Part shown: positions 43,063 through 53,087 of the stretch, one piece after another
Layout: the number at the start of each line of letters is the position of its first letter
Numbering within the stretch: position 1 is the stretch's first letter
Made by a program: the position numbers and the translations under genes
From: Caulobacter endophyticus
GTDB taxonomy: Bacteria > Pseudomonadota > Alphaproteobacteria > Caulobacterales > Caulobacteraceae
Direction: 5' to 3'
DNA length: 64,000 bases
Assembly (NCBI RefSeq): GCF_029543245.1
Contig: NZ_JARQWV010000024.1
Coordinates: forward strand, 1-64,000
The notes under the pieces: model-generated
The model's database searches: none
Told to the model about the DNA's origin: nothing
What the model saw: the letters and a program-made list of their open reading frames with translations, nothing else

Positions 43063-43995
43063 ATGACCTATCCCAAGCCCGACTTCGCCGAGGCCGCGCC
43101 TGTCGCGGCTCCTGTGAAGGCCCAGGTTGCGGTCGCCTCGCCGGCAACGGAGTCGGCGACGGCGGCCGCGCCGGCCGCTCCGAAGATCCCCGGAGCGGCC
43201 GGCCTCGGTCGCAAGGCGGGGGCGCTCGCCGCCGCCGTCGTCCCGCCGGTCCTGACCCTGCTTGTGGTGATGGCGCTGTGGCAGGGGCTTTGCGGAGACT
43301 CCTATGAAGGCCTGCCATCGCCCTCGCGGATCTGGCTGGAGTCGAAGGAACTGATCGTCGATCCGTTCTACGACCGCGGCGGGGTCGACAAGGGCCTGTT
43401 CTGGCACGTGCTGACCAGCCTCAAGCGCGTCGCGGTCGGCTTCTCGATCTCGGCGGTGGTCGGCGTGGGCCTGGGCGTGCTGATCGGCGCCAACCGCTGG
43501 GCGCATCGGGGGCTGGATCCGATCTTCCAGGTGCTGCGCACAGTGCCGCCCCTGGCCTGGCTGCCGATCTCGCTGGCGGCCTTCCACGAGGCCAACCCCT
43601 CGGCCCTGTTCGTGATCTTCGTCACCTCGATCTGGCCGATCATCATCAACACAGCCGTCGGCGTGAGGAACATCCCCGAGGACTATCGCAACGTCGCCCG
43701 CGTGCTGCGGCTTTCGCCGATCGAGTACTTCTTCAAGATCCTGCTGCCCTCGACCACGCCCTACATCTTCACGGGCCTGCGCATCGGGGTGGGGATGAGC
43801 TGGCTGGCCATCGTCGCCTCCGAGATGCTGCTGGGCGGCGTCGGCGTCGGCTTCTTCATCTGGGACCAGTACAACGCCTCGCGCATCTCCGACATCGTCG
43901 TGGCCCTGGCGTGGGTGGGCCTGACGGGCTTCGCCCTGGACCGCATCGTCGCCCTGCTGGGCCGCATCGTCTCCCGCGGCAACGCGGCCGCTTGA
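43063..43995 (+). CDS. nrtB: NrtB-type nitrate ABC transporter permease
   Basis: A 310-residue integral membrane protein of the BPD_transp_1 family. An Ala/Pro-rich N-terminal cytoplasmic extension of about 45 residues precedes six predicted helices. The coupling-helix (EAA) motif is at NIPEDYRNVARVLRLSPIEY. The NrtB-like segments LRTVPPLAWLPISLAAF and GMSWLAIVASEMLLGGVGVG are clear. GAGGAGGG precedes the ATG. It is cotranscribed with nrtA and the ATPase. Confidence 0.9.
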   Translation: MTYPKPDFAEAAPVAAPVKAQVAVASPATESATAAAPAAPKIPGAAGLGRKAGALAAAVVPPVLTLLVVMALWQGLCGDSYEGLPSPSRIWLESKELIVDPFYDRGGVDKGLFWHVLTSLKRVAVGFSISAVVGVGLGVLIGANRWAHRGLDPIFQVLRTVPPLAWLPISLAAFHEANPSALFVIFVTSIWPIIINTAVGVRNIPEDYRNVARVLRLSPIEYFFKILLPSTTPYIFTGLRIGVGMSWLAIVASEMLLGGVGVGFFIWDQYNASRISDIVVALAWVGLTGFALDRIVALLGRIVSRGNAAA

Positions 43996-44009
43996 GAAGG
44001 ACAACCATC

Positions 44010-44795
44010 ATGGGCAAGGCCTATCTCTCCATCGAGAACCTGGGCGTCACCTTCGGGCATGGCGCGGGCGCTTCCGAAGTGCTGCGCGGCGTCGAGCTTC
44101 AGGTGGCCAAGGGCGAGTTCGTCTCGATCATCGGCCATTCGGGCTGCGGCAAGTCCACCCTGCTGAACGTGGTGGCGGGCCTCGTGCCAGCCAGCACCGG
44201 GGCGGTGATCCTCGACCGCGAGGCTGTCAGCGCGCCGGGGCCCGAGCGGGCGGTGGTGTTCCAGAACCACTCGCTGCTGCCGTGGCTGTCGGTGCGCGAG
44301 AACGTGCAGCTGGCGGTCGACAAGGTGTTCGCCGGCAAGAAATCCGCCGCCGAGCGCCGCGACTGGACGCTGCACAACCTCGACCTCGTCAAGATGACCC
44401 ACGCCATCGACAAGCGGCCGTCCGAGATCTCCGGCGGCATGAAGCAGCGGGTCGGCATCGCCCGGGCGCTGGCCATGCAGCCCAAGGTGCTGCTGCTGGA
44501 CGAGCCGTTCGGGGCGCTGGACGCCCTGACCCGCGCCCACCTTCAGGACAGCGTGATGGAGATCCAGGCAGGCCTCAACAACACCGTCCTGATGGTCACC
44601 CACGACGTCGACGAGGCGGTGCTGCTGTCGGACCGCATCGTGATGATGACCAACGGTCCGCGCGCCACGATCGGCGAGGTGCGGCCGGTGGATCTGGCCA
44701 GGCCGCGCGACCGCCTGGCGGTGGCGGAGGACGCCTCATACGTCCACGCCCGGGCGGCGGTGATCGAGTTCCTCTACGCTAGAAAGGCGGCCTAG
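44010..44795 (+). CDS. nrtD: NrtD-type nitrate ABC transporter ATPase
   Basis: A 261-residue ATP-binding protein. Walker A is GHSGCGKST, the signature is SGGMKQR, Walker B is [12 protein letters not shown], and the switch His is in VTHDVDEAV. The length corresponds to NrtD (no C-terminal NrtA-like domain as in NrtC). It is the last gene of the operon. Its TAG stop lies in a CTAG palindrome that also supplies the TAG stop of the convergent GntR gene (44792-44795). Confidence 0.9.
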   Translation: MGKAYLSIENLGVTFGHGAGASEVLRGVELQVAKGEFVSIIGHSGCGKSTLLNVVAGLVPASTGAVILDREAVSAPGPERAVVFQNHSLLPWLSVRENVQLAVDKVFAGKKSAAERRDWTLHNLDLVKMTHAIDKRPSEISGGMKQRVGIARALAMQPKVLLLDEPFGALDALTRAHLQDSVMEIQAGLNNTVLMVTHDVDEAVLLSDRIVMMTNGPRATIGEVRPVDLARPRDRLAVAEDASYVHARAAVIEFLYARKAA

Positions 44796-45433
44796 GCGGC
44801 AAGCTGCTGGCGCAGGTCGGCCAGCGTGCCCTCGATGTGCTCGGCGATCAGCGCCTCGACCAGCGCAGCGTCGCCGGCCTTCCATGCGTTGAGGATGATG
44901 CGGTGTTCGCGGCTGGCGCGTTCGTTGCGGCCCAGCGGCTCCAGGTGGATGCGCACATAGCGTTCCGACAGGATCTGCAAGCGCTCGACGAGTTGGCTGG
45001 TGATGTGTCCGCCGGGACGGACCAGGGCCATGTGGAAGGCGCGGTTGCAGGTCACGTGGTCGCCGTCGGGCTTGCCCAGCTCGGCTTCCAGCGCCGCCAG
45101 CGCGGTCTCGGCCCAGGCATGGTCTTCGGGGCCTGCCTTCAGGGCGGCCTCGGCCGCCGCGCCGGGCTCCAGCTTCAGGCGCAGGGCGAAGACCTCGCTG
45201 GCCTCCTCGGTCGAGGCCTGGCGCACCACGTAGCCCTTGTTGGGGTAGGAGCTCAGCAGGCCGTCCTTTTCCAGCCGGCTCAAGGCCTCGCGCAGCGGGA
45301 TCTTCGAGACGCCCAGCTCGGCGGCGATGGTGTCCTGCCGCACCGCCGTTCCCGGCGGCATGTCGCCCGTGAGGATTCTCCGTCGCACGATCTCGTAGGT
45401 CTGGTCGGACAGAGTGCGGACGACAATACTCAT
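44792..45433 (-). CDS. GntR-family regulator, FadR/FCD subgroup
   Basis: A 213-residue regulator with a winged HTH (YEIVRRRILTGDMPPGTAVR, QDTIAAELGVSKIPLREALS) and an all-helical FCD domain with the metal/ligand His positions (CNRAFHMALV, HRIILNAWKAGD, IAEHIEGTL). It is divergent from the M24 peptidase gene, and the palindromes at 45496-45509 are its likely operator. It is convergent with the nitrate transporter operon but need not control it. Confidence 0.85.
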   Translation of the reverse strand: MSIVVRTLSDQTYEIVRRRILTGDMPPGTAVRQDTIAAELGVSKIPLREALSRLEKDGLLSSYPNKGYVVRQASTEEASEVFALRLKLEPGAAAEAALKAGPEDHAWAETALAALEAELGKPDGDHVTCNRAFHMALVRPGGHITSQLVERLQILSERYVRIHLEPLGRNERASREHRIILNAWKAGDAALVEALIAEHIEGTLADLRQQLAA

Positions 45434-45495
45434 GCGCTGTGAACTGGGCCCCTGATCGACGCCCCCGCGTCGAGAAGGTCCATATAGCAGAATAT

Positions 45496-45509
45496 CGGAC
45501 GATCCGGAT
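45496..45509. promoter_or_regulatory. Candidate GntR operator in the divergent promoter
   Basis: CGGA-CGA-TCCG (45496-45506) overlaps the 8-bp palindrome ATCCGGAT (45502-45509), 63-76 bases before the GntR start and about 110 bases before the M24 gene. This is a typical position for an autoregulated divergent operator, but the motif is not a known consensus. Confidence 0.3.
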
Positions 45510-45616
45510 TAAAACCTCGGTCATGTTCGGGCCGCGGAACGCGGGCGAATCCGCCGATCCTGTATCCGACATCGACCGGCGCGCGCCGGTCGTCACGGAA
45601 TGACGAGGAACACCAC

Positions 45617-46825
45617 ATGACCCTGGGCGTGGGCGGATCGACCATGGCCGCCGAGCTGGCCGGCCTCTCGCCGCGCGCCGGCCGGCCGCCGGCCATCGGC
45701 GCGGCCGAGTACGCGGCGCGTCTGGAGAAGGCGAGGAGGCTGACCCGCGCCCTTGGCGCAGACGCCCTGCTGATCGGGGCCGGCGCCTCGCTGCGCTATT
45801 TCACCGGCGTGCCGTGGGGGGCGACCGAGCGCCTGGTCGCGCTGCTGCTGCCGGTGACCGGCGCGCCGGTGATGATCTGCCCCGCCTTCGAGCTGGGCTC
45901 GCTGCAGGCCGATCTGAAGGTCGAGGTCGAGATCCGCCTCTGGCAGGAGCACGAGAGCCCCGCCGCCCTGGTCGGCCGGTCGCTGGCGGAGCTGGGCGCC
46001 GATGTGCTGGCCCTCGACCCGGCTGCGCCTTTCTCGCTGTTCTCGGCCCTGCGCGAGACCGCGCCGTCGCTGTCGGTGAAGGACGCAGGGGCGGTGGTCG
46101 ACGGTTGCCGGGGCGTGAAGTCGCAGGCTGAGTTGGCCCTGCTGCGCTACGCCAAGGCGATCACGCTGGACGTTCATCGCCGCGCCGGCGCGGTGCTGGC
46201 CCCTGGCGTGCGGGCCAGCGAGGTCAAGCGCTTCATCGACGAGGCCCACCGCGCGGCCAGCGGCGGCGGCTCGACCTTCTGCGCCGTGCAGTTCGGCGAG
46301 GCCACGGCCTATCCCCACGGCCTGCCGGGCGACCAGGAACTGGCCGACGGCGACCTGGTGCTGATCGACACCGGCTGCCAGGTCGAGGGATACCAGGCCG
46401 ACATCACCCGCACCTATGTGTTCGGAACGCCGTCGGCCGAGCATCGCCGGATTTGGGAGATCGAGCACGAGGCGCAAGCCGCCGCCTTCGCCGCCGTCCG
46501 TCCGGGCTTGCCGTGCGAGACCATCGACGCCGTCGCCCGCCAGGTGCTGGAGCGCCACGGCCTGGGTCCCGACTACGCCCTGCCGGGCCTGCCGCACCGC
46601 ACCGGCCACGGCATCGGCCTGTCGATCCACGAGGGGCCCTACCTCGTGCGCGGCGACGCCACGCCGCTGGCCCCGGGCATGTGCTTTTCCAACGAGCCGA
46701 TGATCGTGATCCCCGGCCGCTTCGGCGTGCGGCTGGAGGACCACATGTACGTCACGGAAACCGGCGCGGCCTGGTTCACGCCGCCGTCGCCCTCGATCGA
46801 CGATCCGTTCGGGCTGAAGGGGTAG
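45617..46825 (+). CDS. M24-family Xaa-Pro peptidase
   Basis: A 402-residue metallopeptidase of the pita-bread fold. The N-terminal creatinase-like domain (about 30-160) is followed by the catalytic domain with the five metal ligands visible in order: IDTGCQ (Asp), YQADITRTY (Asp), HGIGL (His), SNEPMI (Glu) and RLEDHMYV (Glu). It cleaves N-terminal residues next to proline, or is a prolidase. The divergent GntR neighbour suggests substrate-responsive control. Confidence 0.9.
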   Translation: MTLGVGGSTMAAELAGLSPRAGRPPAIGAAEYAARLEKARRLTRALGADALLIGAGASLRYFTGVPWGATERLVALLLPVTGAPVMICPAFELGSLQADLKVEVEIRLWQEHESPAALVGRSLAELGADVLALDPAAPFSLFSALRETAPSLSVKDAGAVVDGCRGVKSQAELALLRYAKAITLDVHRRAGAVLAPGVRASEVKRFIDEAHRAASGGGSTFCAVQFGEATAYPHGLPGDQELADGDLVLIDTGCQVEGYQADITRTYVFGTPSAEHRRIWEIEHEAQAAAFAAVRPGLPCETIDAVARQVLERHGLGPDYALPGLPHRTGHGIGLSIHEGPYLVRGDATPLAPGMCFSNEPMIVIPGRFGVRLEDHMYVTETGAAWFTPPSPSIDDPFGLKG

Positions 46826-46830
46826 GCCAC

Positions 46831-47007
46831 AGATCCTCCCCCCGAAGGGGGAGGTGGCCCGAAGGGCCGGAGGGGGAAGTATCTGATGAGGTCAGTTCAT
46901 CCGCCGACGCCGCAGTCCCTTCCCCCGCAGTCGGCGGAGTTTATCCTCGGGCCGGCCTTTGGCCGTACCCCGGGGGCGACAGCTCCCCCTTCAGGGGGAG
47001 CACCCTT
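46831..47007. repeat. Intergenic palindromic repeat element (CTCCCCC...GGGGGAG family)
   Basis: Between two convergent genes lie nested inverted repeats. The left end has CCTCCCCCCGAAGGGGGAGG followed by GGCCCGAAGGGCC; the right end has GCTCCCCCTTCAGGGGGAGC. The middle carries further pairs (GCCGACGCC..., TCGGGCCGGCC). The layout resembles the 161-bp elements at 34514 and 56038, but the sequence family differs. No coding frame is supported. Confidence 0.65.
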
Positions 47008-47012
47008 CTATC

Positions 47013-48527
<1,515 letters not shown>

Positions 48528-48600
48528 GGAAGAGGTGTGGCCCTTGCGGATGAAGCGAGGCCTTCGCTTACACCCGCCTTGGGGCGAAGACGAGGCGCAG

Positions 48601-48801
48601 CTAGAAGCGCCGCCGCTTCAGGGAGGCGAAGGCGTCCAGCATCACCGCGGCCAGGTGGCTCTGGTTGCGGGCGAAGGTCGGGTCCTCGGCCTGGCCGGAC
48701 AGCTGCATGCCGTCGGGACGGGTGACGCTCCAGGTGCAGCGGCCGGCGGCGATGTCGAGTTCGACCTGGCAGTCGGAGGCGGGCGGGGCGGCGGTCAGCA
48801 T
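48601..48801 (-). CDS. Small conserved-looking hypothetical protein (66 residues)
   Basis: The frame encodes MLTAAPPASDCQVELDIAAG, then TWSVTRPDGMQLSGQAEDPT and a basic C-terminus (LKRRRF). GGAG is eight bases before the ATG. Codon use is typical of the genome. No family is recognised and there is no membrane segment. It lies between the peptidase and the histidine kinase on the same strand as both. Confidence 0.55.
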   Translation of the reverse strand: MLTAAPPASDCQVELDIAAGRCTWSVTRPDGMQLSGQAEDPTFARNQSHLAAVMLDAFASLKRRRF

Positions 48802-48893
48802 GGAAAATCTCCTGGCCGGGAAGGCGTGATCAACACCCTACGGCTGGCGTGCAGCGCCCTGATGGACCCCGTGTGGAGATTTCGTGCAGACGC

Positions 48894-50486
48894 TCAGGCC
48901 GTCGGCAGCGACAGGGTAAAGCGCGCGCCGCCATGGTCGGCGACATAGGCTGCGTCGCCGCCATGGGCGCGGGCCAGCGAGCGGGCGATCGACAGGCCAA
49001 GGCCGGTCCCGCCTTCGGCCCGGCGCGTGGTGAAGAACGGCTCGAACAGTCGGGCGGCGTCGGCCTGCGGCACCCCCGGTCCGTCGTCGGCGACCACCAG
49101 AACGACGGTCCGGCCGCGATCATGACCGCTGATCGCCACCTTGCCGGCGCCGGCCTGACGGCTGTTCTCGACCAGCACGGTCAGCACGGTTTCGATCATG
49201 GCCAGCGGGGCTGCGACCGGCGGCAGGTCGGCGGGCAGGTTTGTGGTCACCGCGAAGACGGGCGTCGACAGGGCCGCGGCCACGGTCTTGGCGGCGGCGG
49301 CGGGGGCTGCGGCGACCCCGGCCTCGGGCGTGGCCATGTCGGCGCGGGCCAGTTCCAGGAGCCGCCCGACCAGGGCCGACAGCCGGGCGTTGTCGGCGGC
49401 GATGTTCGCGAGAAAGCGCTCGCGCTCGGCCTGGCTCATGGTGGGGTAATGGTCCTGCAGCAGCTCGATGGCGCCGCGCACCCCGGCCAGCGGCGTCTTG
49501 AACTCGTGGCTCAGCGCGGCGGCGAAGTCGCGCAGATAGCGCGAGCGCCTGTCGATCGCTGCGGACATGGCCCGGAAGTCGTCGTACAGCGCCTGAATCT
49601 CGACGGCGGCGGTGCGCGGGGTCTCGGGCGGTTCGCCCCGGCCGGTAGCCATGGCCCGGGTGGCCGCGCTGAGCTGCTCGATCGGCCGGGTCACCCCGCG
49701 CGAGACCAGGCCCGCAAGGCCGAACAGCACCACCAGTATGACGCCGGCGCCCAGCAGCAGCTTGCCGCGATCCTCGTGCAGGCCCTTGAACAGGCCGCGC
49801 GGCGAACGCGACAGCAGCAGCACCCCCACCGTCCTGCCGCCGACCTCGACGGGGCGGGCGTGGTGCAGGCGCACGGCCGAGGCCCGGCTGAACAGCTCCC
49901 AGATCGAGCGCTGGCGGTACTGGCCGTTGCGGCGCAGCACGGTCTCGGGCCGACCCGCCAGGGCCTCGCGCACCTCGGGCAGGGCCGACAGGTCGCCGCC
50001 CGCGCCCAGGCCGCGCACCACGCGTCCTTGCGCGTCGGTCAGGACGATGGCGGCCAGGGTGCTGCGGGTGGTGTCGGCGAAGATGTGGTCCAGGCGGGCG
50101 GCGGCGGCGGCGGCCTCCGCCTGCGGCGGTGTCGCGCTCGGCGCGGGGGACGGGCGCTCGGGCAGGATCCGGGCGGCCGACAGGTCGATGCTCGGACGCT
50201 CGGGGCGATAGTAGTAGGGATTCTCGGGATCCGGGCGCAGCGCCGGGGCGGGCGGCGGCGCGCCAGGCCACAGGGCTGCGGCGGTGGCGGCCAGGGCCGC
50301 GCCCTGGGCGGCCAGCTCGGCCTCGGTCTGGCGCACCAGGGTGTTCTCGTAGCTGCGCAGGAACACCCCGCCGATCGCCGGCATGCAGGCGGCGAACAGC
50401 AGCACCGCCAGCAGGATGCTGCGCAGTCGCAGCGCCGGCCAGCGCCGCTTGATCGCGTCCTTGAAGCTCGTGAGCGCGGTGATCAC
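48894..50486 (-). CDS. Membrane sensor histidine kinase
   Basis: A 530-residue kinase. Transmembrane segment 1 is at about 21-43, followed by a long Pro/Ala-rich periplasmic sensor region (44-242) and transmembrane segment 2 (243-262). HAMP comes next, then HisKA with ALSHEFKTPLAG (phospho-acceptor H327) and an HATPase domain with DDGPGVP and GGTGLGLSIA. It starts at GTG 50486, overlapping the response-regulator stop (GTGA), so the pair is translationally coupled. The signal sensed is unknown. Confidence 0.9.
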   Translation of the reverse strand: MITALTSFKDAIKRRWPALRLRSILLAVLLFAACMPAIGGVFLRSYENTLVRQTEAELAAQGAALAATAAALWPGAPPPAPALRPDPENPYYYRPERPSIDLSAARILPERPSPAPSATPPQAEAAAAAARLDHIFADTTRSTLAAIVLTDAQGRVVRGLGAGGDLSALPEVREALAGRPETVLRRNGQYRQRSIWELFSRASAVRLHHARPVEVGGRTVGVLLLSRSPRGLFKGLHEDRGKLLLGAGVILVVLFGLAGLVSRGVTRPIEQLSAATRAMATGRGEPPETPRTAAVEIQALYDDFRAMSAAIDRRSRYLRDFAAALSHEFKTPLAGVRGAIELLQDHYPTMSQAERERFLANIAADNARLSALVGRLLELARADMATPEAGVAAAPAAAAKTVAAALSTPVFAVTTNLPADLPPVAAPLAMIETVLTVLVENSRQAGAGKVAISGHDRGRTVVLVVADDGPGVPQADAARLFEPFFTTRRAEGGTGLGLSIARSLARAHGGDAAYVADHGGARFTLSLPTA

Positions 50487-51208
50487 GCCCCGGCGCTCTC
50501 GCCGGAGCCCTGGCCCGATCCCTGACAGGGACCCAGGCGATAGCCGATGCCCGGCTTGGTCTCGACGACGTCGGCGCCGCCCAGCTTGGCGAACTTGGCC
50601 CGCAGGTTGCGCACGTGGCTGTCGATGGTGCGGTCGGTCAGGGCGAAGCCCGGGCCGCGCAGACGGTCAATGATGGCGTCGCGGGTAAAGACGCGGCGCG
50701 GAGCGCTGGCCAGGGTCCAGAGGATGCCGAACTCGGTGACGGTCAGCGTCGCCTCGTCGCCGCCCCAGGCCGCTCGCCAGGCGTCGGCCTCGAGGCTGAG
50801 GCGGCCGTGGCTGAGCAGCTTGGGCTCCTCGACCGACGCGGCGGCGCCGGCGCGGCGCAGGATCGCGCTGACCCTCGCCGTCACCTCGCGCGGGCTGAAC
50901 GGCTTGACCACGTAGTCGTCGGCGCCCAGCTCGATGCCCAGCACCCGGTCGATCTCGTCGTCGCGTGACGACAGCAGCAGCACCGGCAGCTGGCCCTCGG
51001 CGCGGATGCGGCGGCAGACGTCCAGGCCGTTCAGACGCGGCATGTTGATATCCAGCACCACCAAGGCCGGCTTGTGGGCGGCGATCGCCTCCAGCGCCGC
51101 CTCGCCGTCGGCGGCCTCGACCGTGGCGTAGCCGGCCTTGCCCAGGGCGAAGGCCAGAAGCTCGCGGATATGCGGCTCGTCGTCGACGATCAGGATCGGC
51201 TGAGTCAT
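50483..51208 (-). CDS. OmpR-family response regulator
   Basis: A 241-residue regulator with a receiver domain (phospho-acceptor D53 in VVLDINMP, acidic pair VDDE, conserved KPFSPRE) and a C-terminal winged-helix DNA-binding domain (TVTEFGILWTLASAPRRVFT, TIDSHVRNLRAKF, GIGYRLG). The tail GSGQGSGESAGA is low complexity. The start at ATG 51208 matches the family N-terminus (MTQPILIVDDE); the upstream 15-codon extension is rejected. It is coupled to the histidine kinase. Confidence 0.9.
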   Translation of the reverse strand: MTQPILIVDDEPHIRELLAFALGKAGYATVEAADGEAALEAIAAHKPALVVLDINMPRLNGLDVCRRIRAEGQLPVLLLSSRDDEIDRVLGIELGADDYVVKPFSPREVTARVSAILRRAGAAASVEEPKLLSHGRLSLEADAWRAAWGGDEATLTVTEFGILWTLASAPRRVFTRDAIIDRLRGPGFALTDRTIDSHVRNLRAKFAKLGGADVVETKPGIGYRLGPCQGSGQGSGESAGA

Positions 51209-51308
51209 GGCGCAGATGTTCCGCTTGCGACGCCTCGGGTCAACGGCGGGCATAGGCGCACGTCGTGCAGAGCCTGCGGGCCGCGCCGTGCAGATCCCGT
51301 GCAGACGT

Positions 51309-51338
51309 AAAAAAGGGCGGCGCGAGATCGCGCCGCCC
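51309..51338 (-). terminator. Intrinsic terminator of the hsp20 gene
   Basis: Arms 51315-51325 and 51328-51338 (GGGCGGCGCGA / TCGCGCCGCCC) form an 11-bp stem, with six T following on the minus strand (51314-51309). It lies about 50 bases after the Hsp20 stop. Confidence 0.85.
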
Positions 51339-51386
51339 GAAAGTCGGAGGGGAAGTCAGAGAGAGAAAAAAACGGTCGGTCGCGGT

Positions 51387-51845
51387 TTAAGCGGCCTTTT
51401 CGCCTTCGATCACGGCGGTGTCGGCGCCGGTGCTGATCGGGATGGTGCGGGGCTTGAGGGCTTCCGGCAGCTCACGCTTCAGCGAGATGGTCAGCAGGCC
51501 GTCGGCCAGGGCCGCGTCGGTCACCACCACGTAGTCGGCCAGCTGGAAGCGGCGGTCGAAATTGCGCTCGGCGAGGCCGCGATGCAGGTAGCGCTTGGTC
51601 TCGTCGTTGGCCGCCTTGCGGCCCGAGACGGTCAGCAGGCCTTCCTTGGCCTCGATCGACAGCTCTTCCGGCTTGAAGCCGGCGACGGCGATCTCGATGC
51701 GGTAGGAATTCTCGTCGGTGCGCTCGATGTTGTAGGGCGGATAGCCGGAGGCGGCTTCGGTCTTGGCGGCGGCGTCGAGTTGCGCGGCCAGGCGGTCGAA
51801 GCCGACGAGCGAGCGGTACAGGGGCGACAGGTCGATAGTACGCAT
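51387..51845 (-). CDS. Small heat-shock protein, Hsp20/IbpA type
   Basis: A 152-residue alpha-crystallin-domain chaperone that holds unfolding proteins in large oligomers. The N-terminal arm MRTIDLSPLYRSLVGFDRLA is the typical class A alphaproteobacterial form. The crystallin domain runs about 38-130 (YPPYNIERTDENSYRIEIAV, AGFKPEELSIEAKEGLLTVS) and the C-terminal IPI-type anchor motif is TIPIS. A predicted ROSE-like thermometer covers the 5' leader, so translation is probably heat-induced. Confidence 0.9.
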   Translation of the reverse strand: MRTIDLSPLYRSLVGFDRLAAQLDAAAKTEAASGYPPYNIERTDENSYRIEIAVAGFKPEELSIEAKEGLLTVSGRKAANDETKRYLHRGLAERNFDRRFQLADYVVVTDAALADGLLTISLKRELPEALKPRTIPISTGADTAVIEGEKAA

Positions 51846-51918
51846 AAGTGTAGAACCTTCTCTTCAAGCAAGGTTGCAGTCATGTTCGAACCTTCGACGA
51901 CCCGACTTCGGCGTCGTC
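51846..51918 (-). promoter_or_regulatory. Predicted ROSE-like RNA thermometer in the hsp20 leader
   Basis: On the minus strand, AACCTTGCTT (51875-51866) folds onto AGAAGGTT (51861-51854), which contains the Shine-Dalgarno region. It leaves the G of TTGCT as a single bulge, as in ROSE elements where the U(U/C)GCU box masks AGGA. The ATG follows eight bases later. A second, stable hairpin lies upstream (51896-51901 with 51913-51918, inner CCGA/TCGG). Confidence 0.65.
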
Positions 51919-52130
51919 TGTGATCCGGAAGGCCCGGCTGGCCAGCGCCTTCGGTTGAATAGTTGGGAGGTCGTTTTTCGACTTCAAGGGGTGCGGCGTT
52001 TTTGAATGCAGCCGGCGTCGGTCATCGCCTGGGCAAGGTGGGCGGGCGAGGGGGCGGACGGGCCGGAATCGCTTGATCGGCCGCCACCCAAGGTTAAGGT
52101 CCGTCACCTCGACGACGACGGAGACACACC

Positions 52131-52973
52131 ATGCCCGCCCGCCGCCACCTGCTGATCCTGGCCGCCGCCGCGGCCCTTGTTCCCACCACCGGCGCCCTGG
52201 CCGCCGACGCCGCCCTGAAGGCGGCCGTCGCCTCGCCCGACCGCACGCCGGCCAGCGTCGCCCGCGACGGCGCCCGCCATCCCTACGAGAGCCTGGCGTT
52301 CTGGGGGCTCAAGCCCGGCCAGACCGTGATCGAGGTCTCGCCCGGCGGCGGCTACTGGACCGAGATCCTCGCGCCCTACGCCAAGGCCACCAAGGGAACC
52401 TACGTCGCCGGCGTCGCCGACCTGGCCAACCCCAAGCTGTCGGAAGGCGCCCGCAAGGGCCGGGCGGCCTTCGAGGCCCGCTTCGCCGACGAGGCCAAGT
52501 ACGGCAAGGTCAAGTTCGTCGACTTCGGCCCGGTCGCCGCGCCGCTGGGCGCGCCGGGCTCGGCCGATCTGGTGCTGACCGCCCGCAACGTCCACAACTG
52601 GACGGTCCAGCCCGGCACGGCCGACAAGCTGTTCGCCGATTTCTTCGCCGTGCTGAAGCCGGGCGGCGTTCTGGCCGTCGAGGAGCATCGCGCCGATCCC
52701 GCCGACGAGAAGAGCGCGGGCGCCAACGGCTATCTGTCGACCGCGACCGTCGTGGCGCTTGCCGAGAAGGCCGGCTTCAAGCTGGACGCCAAGTCCGAGG
52801 TCAACGCCAACCCGAAGGACACCAAGGACCACCCCTTCGGCGTCTGGACCCTGCCGCCCGTCCGTCAGAGCGCGCCGTCGGGCCAGCCGGCCGACCCGAA
52901 CTTCGATCGCGCCAAGTACGACGCCATCGGCGAGAGCGACCGTATGACCCTGCGCTTCAAGAAGCCGGCGTGA
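52131..52973 (+). CDS. Exported class I methyltransferase-like protein (COG4798), copy 1
   Basis: A 280-residue protein with a signal peptide (HLLILAAAAALVPTTGALAA). The core is a class I SAM-methyltransferase fold: motif I region GLKPGQTVIEVSPGGGYWTE, LTARNVHNW, FAVLKPGGVLAVEEHRADP and VVALAEKAGFKLD. The C-terminus carries NANPKDTKDHPFGVWTLPP and YDAIGESDRMTLRF, shared with the next gene. Periplasmic location is odd for a SAM-dependent enzyme. It is the first gene of a run of three exported proteins. Confidence 0.75.
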   Translation: MPARRHLLILAAAAALVPTTGALAADAALKAAVASPDRTPASVARDGARHPYESLAFWGLKPGQTVIEVSPGGGYWTEILAPYAKATKGTYVAGVADLANPKLSEGARKGRAAFEARFADEAKYGKVKFVDFGPVAAPLGAPGSADLVLTARNVHNWTVQPGTADKLFADFFAVLKPGGVLAVEEHRADPADEKSAGANGYLSTATVVALAEKAGFKLDAKSEVNANPKDTKDHPFGVWTLPPVRQSAPSGQPADPNFDRAKYDAIGESDRMTLRFKKPA

Positions 52974-53087
52974 GGTCGCTTCGGGGGAAGCGCCACGGGC
53001 GTGTTTGGGGCCCTAGGGCCGCGCTTCGCGGGCGTGTTTTGAACAAGGTCGCGGTCTAGGCTGGGATCCATGCGTAACGGGGGATCG

